Source: Aggregatibacter segnis
GTDB lineage: Bacteria > Pseudomonadota > Gammaproteobacteria > Enterobacterales > Pasteurellaceae
Direction of reading: 5' to 3'
Length of the DNA: 64,000 nucleotides
Assembly (NCBI RefSeq): GCF_003130075.1
Contig: NZ_NRCW01000007.1
Location: forward strand, 1 to 64,000
Position numbers and translations under genes: made by a program. A model generated the notes under the pieces. The model was not told the DNA's origin. It did not search any database and saw only the letters and a list, made by a program, of their open reading frames with translations. Shown here one piece after another: positions 29,990 to 39,521 of this stretch; position 1 is the first letter of the stretch, and each line of letters opens with the position of its first letter.

Positions 29990-30627
29990 TGAAAAAAATC
30001 GTTGTTCTTATTTCCGGTTATGGCGCGAATTTACAGGCGATTATTGATGCTTGTGAATCGCGCTATATTGACGGTGAAGTCGTTGGCGTATTGAGCAATC
30101 AAGCGGATGCCTTTGGGCTACAGCGGGCGAAAAGTGAGGGTATTTTTCACCGCACTTTTTTGCGTAGCGATTATGTCGACAATCTCGCCATGGATCGCCA
30201 TATCGCAGATGAAATCGACAATCTCGGTGCGGATTTAATCGTACTGGCCGGCTACATGAAAATCCTCACGGCAGAATTTACCCAACGCTTTACGGGAAAA
30301 ATTCTCAACATTCACCCTTCCTTATTACCAAAATATCCCGGGCTGCATACCTATCAACGCGCTATCGAAGCCGGTGAAACGGAACACGGCATGACCATTC
30401 ATTTTGTCAATGAAGACGTGGATGGCGGCGCCATTGTGCTACAAGCCAAAGTGCCCATTTTTGCCGAAGATGATATTGCAGATATTGAACAACGGGTCAA
30501 AGAACAGGAAATTCGTTTTTATCCGTTGGCAATAAAATGGTTTGCTGAAGGAAGACTCAGATTAATCGACAACCACGCCTATTTAGACGGCAACCGCTTA
30601 CCACCGCAAGGTTATGCGATTGACTAA
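29989..30627 (+). CDS. purN: phosphoribosylglycinamide formyltransferase
   Basis: Transfers a formyl group from 10-formyl-THF to GAR, the third step of purine synthesis. The product is 212 residues. The catalytic motif NIHPSLLPKYPGLHTY and the Asp of FVNEDVDGGAIV are present, with an N-terminal VLISGYGANLQAI phosphate loop (usually SGxGSN). Translation is coupled to purM by TAATG. Confidence 0.95.
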   Translation: MKKIVVLISGYGANLQAIIDACESRYIDGEVVGVLSNQADAFGLQRAKSEGIFHRTFLRSDYVDNLAMDRHIADEIDNLGADLIVLAGYMKILTAEFTQRFTGKILNIHPSLLPKYPGLHTYQRAIEAGETEHGMTIHFVNEDVDGGAIVLQAKVPIFAEDDIADIEQRVKEQEIRFYPLAIKWFAEGRLRLIDNHAYLDGNRLPPQGYAID

Positions 30628-30636
30628 AGATATAAA

Positions 30637-30662
30637 AAACGCGCTTTTCAGCGCGTTATTTT
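30637..30662. terminator. bidirectional terminator purN / HAD gene
   Basis: AACGCGC-TTTTCA-GCGCGTT stem with A-rich left and T-rich right flanks between convergent genes. Confidence 0.75.
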
Positions 30663-31478
30663 TTATTCGTCAATTAATCCGGCTTTAAGTAAAAACCGAT
30701 AAATGCCGTCTTGGTCAAGCGGTTCCGCCACATGATTGGCAATCGCTTTGAGTTTTTCATGTCCATTGCCCATCGCCACACCTACGCCCACGGTGCTTAA
30801 CATTTCCAAATCGTTTAACTGATCGCCGAACGCCATGACATTGTCCATTTGTAGTCCCAAGTGTTTGACCACCGCTTGAATACCGCGAGCCTTTGAACCT
30901 TCCGCATCGAATAAATCCACAGAATCTTCATGCCAACGCACCACGCGCAAGCCATCTAATACGCCTGAATTTTGCACCAATTCATCATGCTCTGCGCGAT
31001 AAAACGGCAGCACTTGGCCAATATCGTTTTCTTCAAAAAAAGTTTTATCCACGATGTAATCTTTCAAGATCGGATCCATCGCAAACTGCACCACTGAATT
31101 CCGCTCCGAAACCGCCACCGTATGATCCGACACAAACGCATAAGGCATATTATGTTGCTCAAAAAAATGCACCAAATGGCGAATTTTGTCTGTTGGAATC
31201 ACATGTTTCTCAATGACCTGACCACGATAACTTGCCATTTGCCCGTTCATAGTCACAAATAAATCGATGCCTTCCCGCTCTATCACCTGCTTCAATTTAT
31301 GCGGGAAAGCGCAGCGGGTACGCCCTGTGGCAATGGCAGGAATAATGCCGTTTTCTTTCAATTTACGCATAAACACAGGCACCGTTGCCGGTAGAAAATC
31401 ACGTTGTTTCATAAACAACGTGTCATCGATATCAAAAAATACCACTTTGATTTGATCGCGATAATTCGGAATGGTCAT
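30663..31478 (-). CDS. Cof-type HAD-IIB phosphatase (YidA-like)
   Basis: The product is 271 residues of the haloacid dehalogenase superfamily. Motif I is FFDIDDTLF, motif II AIATGRT, motif III lysine lies in the SKARGI region, and motif IV is AFGDQLNDLEML. The large C2B cap domain between motifs II and III places it in the Cof/YidA group, which dephosphorylates sugar phosphates and similar small molecules. The natural substrate is unknown. It is divergent from comF. Confidence 0.87.
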   Translation of the reverse strand: MTIPNYRDQIKVVFFDIDDTLFMKQRDFLPATVPVFMRKLKENGIIPAIATGRTRCAFPHKLKQVIEREGIDLFVTMNGQMASYRGQVIEKHVIPTDKIRHLVHFFEQHNMPYAFVSDHTVAVSERNSVVQFAMDPILKDYIVDKTFFEENDIGQVLPFYRAEHDELVQNSGVLDGLRVVRWHEDSVDLFDAEGSKARGIQAVVKHLGLQMDNVMAFGDQLNDLEMLSTVGVGVAMGNGHEKLKAIANHVAEPLDQDGIYRFLLKAGLIDE

Positions 31479-31535
31479 GCTTTTCTCTTCTCTTTAAATT
31501 CAACGTTTGGCAGAAATGTCATCCGATTTTAGCAT

Positions 31536-31557
31536 TTTTGCGAGGCAGATCCTAAAA
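31536..31557. promoter_or_regulatory. CRP-S (Sxy-dependent competence) site upstream of comF
   Basis: TTTTGCGA, three unmatched bases, AGATC, two unmatched bases, AAAA: 17 of 22 positions match the Pasteurellaceae competence operator TTTTGCGATC-TAGATCGCAAAA. The site centre is about 50 bases upstream of a TATGAT -10-like box (31594-31599), close to the spacing of class I CRP activation. comF is a known member of this regulon in H. influenzae. Confidence 0.75.
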
Positions 31558-31582
31558 TCGGGCAAAAAAACACCGAAAAAAA

Positions 31583-31627
31583 GCACCGCACTTTATGATG
31601 TGCCGGTTTTCTTAATCAAGTGCGGTC
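31583..31627 (+). repeat. inverted uptake signals within the comF leader
   Basis: GCACCGCACTTT and AAGTGCGGTCGC are inverted about 22 bases apart directly before the comF ATG. The stem is imperfect at the outer end. It lies downstream of the predicted start of transcription, so it would be in the mRNA leader. Confidence 0.5.
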
Positions 31628-31633
31628 GCTTTT

Positions 31634-32320
31634 ATGAACGTTTTTCGATCCAGCTGCGTGCATTGTCACACGCCTCTTAAACTTACCAAACATGGCTTAT
31701 GCAGCCGTTGTAGCCGAACCATTCGGCGTTTTCCTTATTGCGGTTGCTGTGGTTCAGAACTGATGGAAAATGCCTTGCACTGCGGCAACTGTTTGCAGCA
31801 GGAACCGGCGTGGGATCGCATGGTGATTATCGGGCGTTACAACGAACCACTTTCCACGCTGATTCATCGCTTTAAATTTCAAAAACAATTTCAACTCGAC
31901 CGCACTTTAGCGCGCCTGTTGTATTTGGCCATCCGCGAAGCGCGACGAAATCATCAATTGCCTTTGCCTGAGGTGATCCTGCCTGTGCCGTTACATCATG
32001 TTCGGCAATGGCAACGGGGATACAACCAAGCGGATTTATTGGCGCATCAACTGAGCCAATGGCTCAAGATTCCCGTCAAAAAGGACTTAATTACTCGTAC
32101 CAAACGCACACCGACCCAACGAGGCCTTAGTGCCAAAGATCGACGACAAAATCTCAAAAATGCTTTTCAACTTTCCGCTAAAGCCCGAGATTTTCCTTAT
32201 CGTCACGTTGCCTTAATAGACGATGTGATCACCACCGGTTCTACGTTAAATGAAATCGCCAAGTTATTACGCAAAGCGAATGTGACACATATTCAAGTGT
32301 GGGGGCTGGCGCGAACATAA
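31634..32320 (+). CDS. comF: ComF competence protein, phosphoribosyltransferase fold
   Basis: ComF (E. coli GntX) is needed for natural transformation after DNA has entered the cytosol. The product is 228 residues. An N-terminal zinc-ribbon-like region has CVHCH, CSRC, CGCCGSE and CGNC in the first 60 residues, and a C-terminal type I phosphoribosyltransferase domain has the PRPP loop VALIDDVITTGST. An ATG at 31634 is used; no strong ribosome site is seen, consistent with a regulated gene. The order comF-nfuA is conserved with H. influenzae and with E. coli gntX-nfuA. Confidence 0.92.
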   Translation: MNVFRSSCVHCHTPLKLTKHGLCSRCSRTIRRFPYCGCCGSELMENALHCGNCLQQEPAWDRMVIIGRYNEPLSTLIHRFKFQKQFQLDRTLARLLYLAIREARRNHQLPLPEVILPVPLHHVRQWQRGYNQADLLAHQLSQWLKIPVKKDLITRTKRTPTQRGLSAKDRRQNLKNAFQLSAKARDFPYRHVALIDDVITTGSTLNEIAKLLRKANVTHIQVWGLART

Positions 32321-32429
32321 AACGCATGATAAGGCAGCGGCATTTTTTATTACTCCAAAAGGTGGAAAAAAAGCCGCATGAAGCGTATCATATCCGACAA
32401 ATTTAATTAGGTTTTATCGTGGGAGCGTT

Positions 32430-33014
32430 ATGCAACAAATTACCATTTCAGCGGAAGCACAAGCACACTTCCGTCGCTTATTAGATCAACAAGAAGAAGG
32501 CACCAACATTCGTATTTTCGTCGTCAACCCGGGCACGCCTAGTGCGGAATGTGGCGTCTCTTATTGCCCGCCAAACTCAGTGGAAGCAAGCGATACCGAA
32601 TTCAAATACGACACCTTTTCTGCCTTTGTGGATGACATCAGTCTGCCATTTTTGGAAGACGCGGAAATCGACTATGTTACGGAAGAATTGGGTGCACAAC
32701 TCACCTTAAAAGCACCAAACGCCAAAATGCGTAAAGTGGCAGATGATGCGCCGTTAATCGAACGCGTGGAATATGTCATTCAAACCCAAATAAACCCGCA
32801 ATTGGCAAGCCACGGAGGCAAAATCACGTTATTAGAAATCACCGATGACGGCTATGCGATTCTGCAATTCGGTGGTGGTTGCAACGGTTGCTCCATGGTG
32901 GATGTTACCTTGAAAGATGGTGTAGAAAAACAATTGGTCAGCCTTTTCCCTGAGGAGTTAAAAGGTGCAAAAGACGTGACAGAACACCAACGCGGCGAAC
33001 ATTCTTATTACTAA
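32430..33014 (+). CDS. nfuA: Fe-S cluster carrier NfuA
   Basis: Carries 4Fe-4S clusters to client proteins, especially under oxidative or iron stress. The product is 194 residues (E. coli 191). The N-terminal half is a degenerate A-type carrier domain ([20 protein letters not shown] lacks the usual Cys triad). The C-terminal Nfu domain has [17 protein letters not shown] with the cluster-binding CxxC. Confidence 0.95.
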   Translation: MQQITISAEAQAHFRRLLDQQEEGTNIRIFVVNPGTPSAECGVSYCPPNSVEASDTEFKYDTFSAFVDDISLPFLEDAEIDYVTEELGAQLTLKAPNAKMRKVADDAPLIERVEYVIQTQINPQLASHGGKITLLEITDDGYAILQFGGGCNGCSMVDVTLKDGVEKQLVSLFPEELKGAKDVTEHQRGEHSYY

Positions 33015-33022
33015 GCCCAAAT

Positions 33023-33048
33023 AAAAAACCACCGAAAGGTGGTTTTTT
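33023..33048. terminator. bidirectional terminator nfuA / hisIE
   Basis: AAAAAACCACC-GAAA-GGTGGTTTTTT is a perfect tetraloop hairpin between the convergent nfuA and the last gene of the his operon. Confidence 0.9.
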
Positions 33049-33062
33049 GTTGCCTGTGAAAA

Positions 33063-33665
33063 CTATTTTGCGTGACGCTCTTTCAATTTACCAATCACAT
33101 CCGCCCAGCTTAAGTCCGCATCTTGCAATAACACCGTCAAGTGATATGCCAAATCCGCCGCTTCACAAATAGTTTCATTACGATCTTTCACAGTCGCCGC
33201 CAACGCCGTCTCCACGCCTTCCTCGCCCACTTTCTGCGCAATGCGTTTCGTGCCACGCGCATATAATTGCGCCGTGTAAGAGGTTTCTGGATCCGCCCCT
33301 TTACGTGCCTTCAGCAGTTTTTCCAATTTACTGAAAAAGATCCAGTTCGGTTCATTTTGTAACTGACTAAAACAGCTTTCTGTACCCGTGTGGCAAGTTG
33401 GCCCAACAGGATCCGCCAAAATCAACAACGCGTCCTGATCACAATCCAAACTCATATCCACCACATGTAAGAAATTGCCCGAGGTTTCCCCTTTCGTCCA
33501 CAAACGGTTTTTCGTACGGGAAAAGAACGTCACTTTCTTCTCTGCCAAGGTTTTCTCCAACGCCTCCGGGTTCATATACCCGAGCATAAGCACCTCGCAC
33601 GTCGTCGCGTGTTGCACGATAACGGGGAGGAGGTTGTTGATTTTTTGCCAGTTGATTTCTAACAT
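33063..33665 (-). CDS. hisI: bifunctional phosphoribosyl-AMP cyclohydrolase / phosphoribosyl-ATP pyrophosphatase
   Basis: HisIE carries out steps 2 and 3 of histidine synthesis. The product is 200 residues. An N-terminal cyclohydrolase domain has [32 protein letters not shown] and [10 protein letters not shown] (metal sites). The C-terminal pyrophosphatase has [20 protein letters not shown] and E-AADLAYHL. The start ATG (33665) shares a base with the stop of the DUF2726 gene (TAATG). It is the last gene of the operon. Confidence 0.96.
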   Translation of the reverse strand: MLEINWQKINNLLPVIVQHATTCEVLMLGYMNPEALEKTLAEKKVTFFSRTKNRLWTKGETSGNFLHVVDMSLDCDQDALLILADPVGPTCHTGTESCFSQLQNEPNWIFFSKLEKLLKARKGADPETSYTAQLYARGTKRIAQKVGEEGVETALAATVKDRNETICEAADLAYHLTVLLQDADLSWADVIGKLKERHAK

Positions 33666-34288
33666 TATTTTTCCCTCTTTCTATTAAATTCTAAATTTAA
33701 AACATGTGATATTCGTTCAAAATGTAATTCGTCATATTTTTGTGGAAATTCAATATATTCAATTCTAGCTTTTCGACAGGCTTCTTTTTTAATAGCATCA
33801 CGTTCAATAGCATTATTTTGATAATGTCCACCACCTTGATATTCAATTACAACGACCGGATTACCAAATTTATCCGTAATTAAAAAATCGACACGTTTGT
33901 TATTAACCAAACGAAATGCCTCTGAATTTTCACTTTGAATAAATTCGCCCATAGCCACTTGTGAAAATAAACGATATTTCTGTTCCTGATGAGATTTCTC
34001 TAATAAGGAAATCAATCGAGTAAACAAGCGATATTCGCTTTTATTCAAGAGTAACTTACGACGAAATTCGGCGTTAGCAACAACCCCAAAATTTGGGCTA
34101 GAAAAAGTATTTGAATTTATTTTTACATGCCTATCTGCTATTGATGGTTCAACATAACGATATGTTTTCTTTGTTCTTCTTCTTTGCTTCCTTAATAATT
34201 CTTTTAGAATGGTTAATAAAACAGCAATACCAATAAAAATTAATATTAAAAAGAACGTCTCACTTCTTATTAATTGCTCTAATATCAT
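33665..34288 (-). CDS. membrane-anchored DUF2726 nuclease-like protein inserted in the his operon
   Basis: The product is 207 residues. One N-terminal membrane helix ([14 protein letters not shown], about residues 12-28) is followed by a basic linker (KQRRRTKK). The soluble domain resembles DUF2726, with [25 protein letters not shown] as a D...ExQ core like that of PD-(D/E)XK nucleases, and repeated Cys/Lys after it. It is visibly AT-richer than the his genes and carries no uptake signal. It separates hisF from hisIE but ends exactly on the hisIE start (TAATG). It is not part of the standard his pathway, and its role is unknown. Confidence 0.75.
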   Translation of the reverse strand: MILEQLIRSETFFLILIFIGIAVLLTILKELLRKQRRRTKKTYRYVEPSIADRHVKINSNTFSSPNFGVVANAEFRRKLLLNKSEYRLFTRLISLLEKSHQEQKYRLFSQVAMGEFIQSENSEAFRLVNNKRVDFLITDKFGNPVVVIEYQGGGHYQNNAIERDAIKKEACRKARIEYIEFPQKYDELHFERISHVLNLEFNRKREK

Positions 34289-34328
34289 TGAGTTACCTTA
34301 GTTATTCAAAAATATCTGACCACGGATA

Positions 34329-34402
34329 GCGCCCGTTTCCCAACGGGTGCTTGTAACTTACTTTTTATTATTTATTTCGGCACGCGTTAGGAAACGCGCG
34401 CC
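34329..34402. repeat. double-hairpin repeat between hisF and the DUF2726 gene
   Basis: Two hairpins with near-perfect stems are separated by an A/T-rich linker of 28 bases. The first is GCGCCCGTT-TCCC-AACGGGTGC (34329-34350, one G-U). The second is GGCACGCGTT-AGGA-AACGCGCGCC (34379-34402, one mismatch). Both tips share a GTT...AAC closing, but the stems differ. The layout is like the REP-like elements elsewhere in this operon, but the sequence differs. Confidence 0.7.
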
Positions 34403-34464
34403 ATCGTTCAACCTTTGTTACATAACACCAAAAACACGTCCAAAAACGACCGCACTTTTTTGTG

Positions 34465-36043
<1,579 letters not shown>

Positions 36044-36499
36044 TTATAAATGTTTTTCAAAATAAGTTTCATCAAACTTTATTTCTTCTTCAAGAAAGAG
36101 TGTTTTAATTTCATCTATAAAATTTTGCGATTGATGATGTTGTTTCTGATTTTTAATGTAATTAATGATTTTTGCTTTATCTCGGTCACTATAACTTAAT
36201 GCACAATAACCAATGGACCATTCCGTAAAATCCGGAAATAAATCGGGATGACTTTCTAAAAATTGGTGCGTAGTGATTTTTAATTTACGAACAAATTCAG
36301 AAATCGGCAATGTTTGATGAATATCCACAAATAAATGAATATGATCAGGCATGCCATTTACACGATATAAAATGCAATGATGAGCTTGCGTAAATTTCCA
36401 AATACAACGATATAGTTCTTTCTCGTATTGCTCATTAATGCTGGGCACACCATGCTTTGTCCGAAAAATAATATGATATAACAAACGCGTATAGCTCAT
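36044..36499 (-). mobile_element. IS200-like (RAYT-type) HUH transposase
   Basis: The product is 151 residues of the Y1 transposase family. HUH motif: MPDHIHLFVDI. Putative catalytic Tyr: IINYIKNQKQHH. It begins SYTRLLYHIIFRTKHG as in IS200/IS605 TnpA and REP-associated tyrosine transposases. It has no accessory TnpB. The start ATG 36499 has AGGAAAG upstream. It lies between two inverted double-hairpin elements (copies A and B), as RAYT genes do, inside the hisH/hisA junction. It reads in the operon direction and looks intact. Confidence 0.88.
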
Positions 36500-36514
36500 T
36501 TTCTTTCCTAATTT

Positions 36515-36567
36515 CTACCCCAACGGGGTAGGTTTATGCTTAACCTAGGGTAACTTGTTACCCTAGG
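36515..36567 (+). repeat. double-hairpin REP-like element, copy B
   Basis: CTACCCC-AAC-GGGGTAG (36515-36531), linker GTTTATGCTTAA, then CCTAGGGTAA-CTTG-TTACCCTAGG (36544-36567). It is an inverted repeat of copy A on the other side of the transposase gene. Confidence 0.9.
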
Positions 36568-36596
36568 CGGAAAGAAATCGCAACAACGCTATTTTA

Positions 36597-36618
36597 TTTT
36601 TCGAGCTAGATCGCATTT
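36597..36618. promoter_or_regulatory. CRP-S-like palindrome upstream of the transposase
   Basis: TTTTTCGAGCTAGATCGCA plus three T matches the competence operator at 17 of 22 positions. The right half (TAGATCGCA) is perfect and the left is weaker. It lies about 100 bases before the transposase ATG. No convincing -10 box at the expected distance was found. Confidence 0.4.
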
Positions 36619-36623
36619 TTAAT

Positions 36624-36677
36624 CCGAGGGTAATAAATTACCCTCGGTTAAGCATTATCGTTCCCCTTTGGGGAACG
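36624..36677 (-). repeat. double-hairpin REP-like element, copy C
   Basis: CCGAGGGTAA-TAAA-TTACCCTCGG (36624-36647), linker TTAAGCATTAT, then CGTTCCCC-TTT-GGGGAACG (36659-36677). Both stems differ from copies A and B yet remain fully paired. It ends two bases before the hisH stop codon. Confidence 0.85.
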
Positions 36678-36679
36678 GA

Positions 36680-37285
36680 TTATTTCACCTTTTCCACAAA
36701 ATTCTTCAACAACAACGCGCCGTTTTTGCCCGAGCGTTCGGGGTGGAACTGTACGCCGTAGAAATTTTTGTTGGCGATGGCAGCGGAGAAGTCCACGCCG
36801 TAACAGCTTGTCGCAATTGTGTTTTCATTGGGTTGTACGGCGTAGCTGTGTACAAAGTAAAAATGGCTGTCTTGTTCGATGCCGGCAAACAGCGGATGAT
36901 CTGGCGTATAACGCACCTCGTTCCAGCCCATGTGCGGCAACGGTAAGCCGCTGTCAGGGATGAGATCCGTCTGCCCACTCATTAAGCCGAGCGTCGCCAC
37001 ATTGCCTTCAGTAGAAAATTCGGTCATCAGCTGCATGCCCAAGCAAATACCGAGCATCGGTTGGGTAGCGTTGCGGATGCAGTTAATTAGCTTGCGCTCC
37101 TGCAAATTCCGCATCGCCGCCATCGCCGTGCCCACACCGGGCAACAGCAATTTATCGGCAGATTGGATTTTTTGAATATCCCGTGTAATTTCGGCGTGAT
37201 AACCCAAGCGATCAAAGGCAAATTTGACGGAGGAGAGGTTGGCACAGCCGGTGTCGATGATGGTTACTAACACTATAGTTTGCAT
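36680..37285 (-). CDS. hisH: imidazole glycerol phosphate synthase, glutaminase subunit
   Basis: Class I glutamine amidotransferase that feeds ammonia to HisF. The product is about 201 residues. It has the nucleophile Cys in LGICLGMQL, and His/Glu in QFHPERSGKNG. Two starts are possible. ATG 37285 overlaps the HNH gene by 13 bases and adds four residues. GTG 37273 shares one base with the HNH stop (TAGTG) and gives LVTIIDTGCANL, the usual HisH N-terminus. I prefer the GTG biologically, but neither has a strong ribosome site; the coordinates give the ATG form. Confidence 0.95.
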   Translation of the reverse strand: MQTIVLVTIIDTGCANLSSVKFAFDRLGYHAEITRDIQKIQSADKLLLPGVGTAMAAMRNLQERKLINCIRNATQPMLGICLGMQLMTEFSTEGNVATLGLMSGQTDLIPDSGLPLPHMGWNEVRYTPDHPLFAGIEQDSHFYFVHSYAVQPNENTIATSCYGVDFSAAIANKNFYGVQFHPERSGKNGALLLKNFVEKVK

Positions 37286-38271
37286 AAATTTAAACACCCT
37301 TGAAACTTTATCCATTCAGAAGAATATGGATACAAATATTGCAATTCTTTCTTTTGGTTTAAACAATAAATATATACACCAACCTGCCTAGAACCAATTA
37401 AATTCTCATTTGACAGAGTTACTAATGAAATAAATTTTTCATATAAAGATATAAAATAGCCTGTGCCTTCAGTTGGTGTTGTTAATGGAACAACCATAAA
37501 TATAGTCCCAAATCTATCCTTTAAACATTTAGCTAATCTTGCATATTCAGTTTCTGAGCCAATAGTTTGTAAGGAAACATATTTTTTTGCTTTCTCTGAT
37601 TCTGCATTTTTTAAAATTTTAGCTATGTCTTTTATATCTTGATGATCCAAATAGTGAGGATAATTTGTAACAAAAAATTCATATGCAATCTTTAATGATT
37701 CCAGAAAGAAGGGATTAAAATCAAATAATTCTCTCTTGTGTAAAGGTTTTGGCTCTTTGACCTCCTTAGTGAATTCTGCAGATAAAAGACTTTCCAAATT
37801 AAATTCCAAACCGAGTTTTTTATACTCTTTATCTAAATACTTTTTGTGTTTATTTAATAATTTAATTCTCTCATCATTAGAAAAATATCCATATTTTTCA
37901 AACGACACTGATACTTGCACTTGATCTGAATTTAGGTTTTTAATTTCTATTTTAGGTCTATCGTCAAGCAATATTGGAGCAGAATTTGGACTTTCTACCC
38001 TATATTTATTACCAGAGTCATCTTGGTAATCACCTTTTAAAGGAAAATCAATTTTCCCGTTTCTTCCAATAATTTGATTTTCTTCGATATGCAATCGACT
38101 AACTATCGTTCTTGCAAATGGTGCATCAATTTTTGTTCCCATACTACTATTACAATTTTTACAAATCGTGTGTATAACATAATTTCCACCAATAGAATAC
38201 GGAATAACATGCTCTTGAGTAGCTGGATTCTTCTCAGTAAATTTTTGTCTACAAATAATACAATTATTCAT
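37273..38271 (-). CDS. HNH endonuclease family protein inserted in the his operon
   Basis: The product is 332 residues. An N-terminal HNH domain with two zinc-knuckle pairs (CIICRQKF and CKNCNSSMG) around the catalytic EHVIPYSIGGN occupies residues 1-50. The remaining 280 residues are unrecognised, rich in Lys, Asn and Ile, and contain helical segments. Base composition is much more AT-rich than the flanking his genes and no uptake signal lies inside, which indicates transfer. It reads in the operon direction between hisB and hisH, and its stop overlaps the hisH start. Possible roles (defence, homing, mobile cargo) are guesses. Confidence 0.8.
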   Translation of the reverse strand: MNNCIICRQKFTEKNPATQEHVIPYSIGGNYVIHTICKNCNSSMGTKIDAPFARTIVSRLHIEENQIIGRNGKIDFPLKGDYQDDSGNKYRVESPNSAPILLDDRPKIEIKNLNSDQVQVSVSFEKYGYFSNDERIKLLNKHKKYLDKEYKKLGLEFNLESLLSAEFTKEVKEPKPLHKRELFDFNPFFLESLKIAYEFFVTNYPHYLDHQDIKDIAKILKNAESEKAKKYVSLQTIGSETEYARLAKCLKDRFGTIFMVVPLTTPTEGTGYFISLYEKFISLVTLSNENLIGSRQVGVYIYCLNQKKELQYLYPYSSEWIKFQGCLNLCKL

Positions 38272-38325
38272 TTCACTATAACCTATATTGTGTTTCCAAA
38301 ATACTATAAACCAACCGCACTTTTC

Positions 38326-38346
38326 GGACAGACATAAAGTCTGTCC
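38326..38346. repeat. short hairpin GGACAGAC...GTCTGTCC
   Basis: A perfect 8-base stem with loop ATAAA sits between hisB and the HNH gene, next to an uptake signal (ACCGCACTT, about 38315). It lies at one edge of the inserted HNH segment. No second copy was seen in this window. Confidence 0.6.
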
Positions 38347-38353
38347 CTACGAA

Positions 38354-39442
38354 TCATAACACGCCCTTACTACTCGGCAACTCCTCCCCCTCAATTCTAA
38401 TCGCCTGTCTCAACGTCCGCCCAAACACCTTAAACAAACTTTCAATTTTGTGATGGTCGTTGTCGCCGGTGGCTTTGAGGTGCAGCGTGGCAAGCAGCGA
38501 GAAGGCGAGGGATTGGAAGAAATGTTCGGTAAGTTCGGTGCTGAAATCACCTACGTTGTCCCGTTTGAATTTGGCGTTGAATTTGATCCACGGGCGCCCG
38601 GATAAATCCAAAGCGCATTCTGCTTTGCATTCGTCCATCGGTAACACAAATCCGAAGCGAGCGATGCCGCGTTTGTCGCCGATGGCTTGTTTTAAAGCTG
38701 CACCGAGGGCGAGAGCGGTGTCTTCCACGGTGTGGTGTTCGTCAATCCACAAGTCGCCGTTGCATTGCACGTTCATTCTAAAGCCGCCGTGGGTGGCGAT
38801 TTGGTCGAGCATATGGTCGAAAAAGCCTACGCCCGTTTTGATATTGTTCACGCCCGTTTCGTCCAGCCATACTTGCACTTTGATGTCCGTTTCTTTGGTT
38901 TTGCGGGTGACTTCTGCGTAGCGTGGCGGGCGGTTGCCGATGTTGCTGACGGGTTCGCCGAGCAGTTTTTCTGCGATCAGATCCCAGTTTAATTTTTCAG
39001 GGTGATATTGCAGTGCGCGAATGCCGAGATTTTCCGCTAACTGGACGTCGGTGGCACGGTCACCAATCACAAAAGAGCGGTCAGGATCAAACAAGTTTTT
39101 TTGAATGTATTTTTTCAGTAACTTGGTTTTCGGCTTGCGGCAAGCACAGTTATCTTCCGGTTTGTGCGGACAAATCAGCACATCGTCAAATTCAATGCCC
39201 TGCGATTTAAACAGCGCCATCATGGCATTGTGCGGCTTGTCGAAATCGTCTTGCGGGAAAGAATTCGTGCCTAGTCCGTCTTGGTTGGACACCATCACAA
39301 AACGGTATTTGCCTTTGAGCTTAAGCAAGGCGGGAATCACGTTCGGTTCAAATTTCAGTTTTTCCAGACTGTCAATCTGAAAATCGGTTTTCGGTTCGTC
39401 AATCAGCGTGCCGTCTCGGTCGATGAAAAGGGTTGGTTGCAT
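38354..39442 (-). CDS. hisB: bifunctional histidinol phosphatase / imidazoleglycerol-phosphate dehydratase
   Basis: Carries out steps 6 and 8 of histidine synthesis. The product is 362 residues. The N-terminal HAD phosphatase has [12 protein letters not shown], the zinc loop [15 protein letters not shown] and [11 protein letters not shown]. The C-terminal dehydratase has [31 protein letters not shown] and [10 protein letters not shown] (metal-binding His clusters). Length matches E. coli HisB (355). An extra-genic segment (HNH gene and a hairpin) separates it from hisH. Confidence 0.97.
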   Translation of the reverse strand: MQPTLFIDRDGTLIDEPKTDFQIDSLEKLKFEPNVIPALLKLKGKYRFVMVSNQDGLGTNSFPQDDFDKPHNAMMALFKSQGIEFDDVLICPHKPEDNCACRKPKTKLLKKYIQKNLFDPDRSFVIGDRATDVQLAENLGIRALQYHPEKLNWDLIAEKLLGEPVSNIGNRPPRYAEVTRKTKETDIKVQVWLDETGVNNIKTGVGFFDHMLDQIATHGGFRMNVQCNGDLWIDEHHTVEDTALALGAALKQAIGDKRGIARFGFVLPMDECKAECALDLSGRPWIKFNAKFKRDNVGDFSTELTEHFFQSLAFSLLATLHLKATGDNDHHKIESLFKVFGRTLRQAIRIEGEELPSSKGVL

Positions 39443-39460
39443 ATATTCTTCCTCTGTCTG

Positions 39461-39512
39461 CCTAGGGTAGCCAAGCTACCCTAGGTTACGTATCATTCTG
39501 CCCCTTTGGGGC
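39461..39512 (-). repeat. double-hairpin REP-like element, copy D
   Basis: CCTAGGGTAG-CCAAG-CTACCCTAGG (39461-39485), linker TTACGTATCATTCT, then GCCCC-TTT-GGGGC (39500-39512). Same orientation as copy A. It lies in the hisC/hisB junction directly upstream of hisB. Confidence 0.88.
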
Positions 39513-39521
39513 AAGCTGGTT

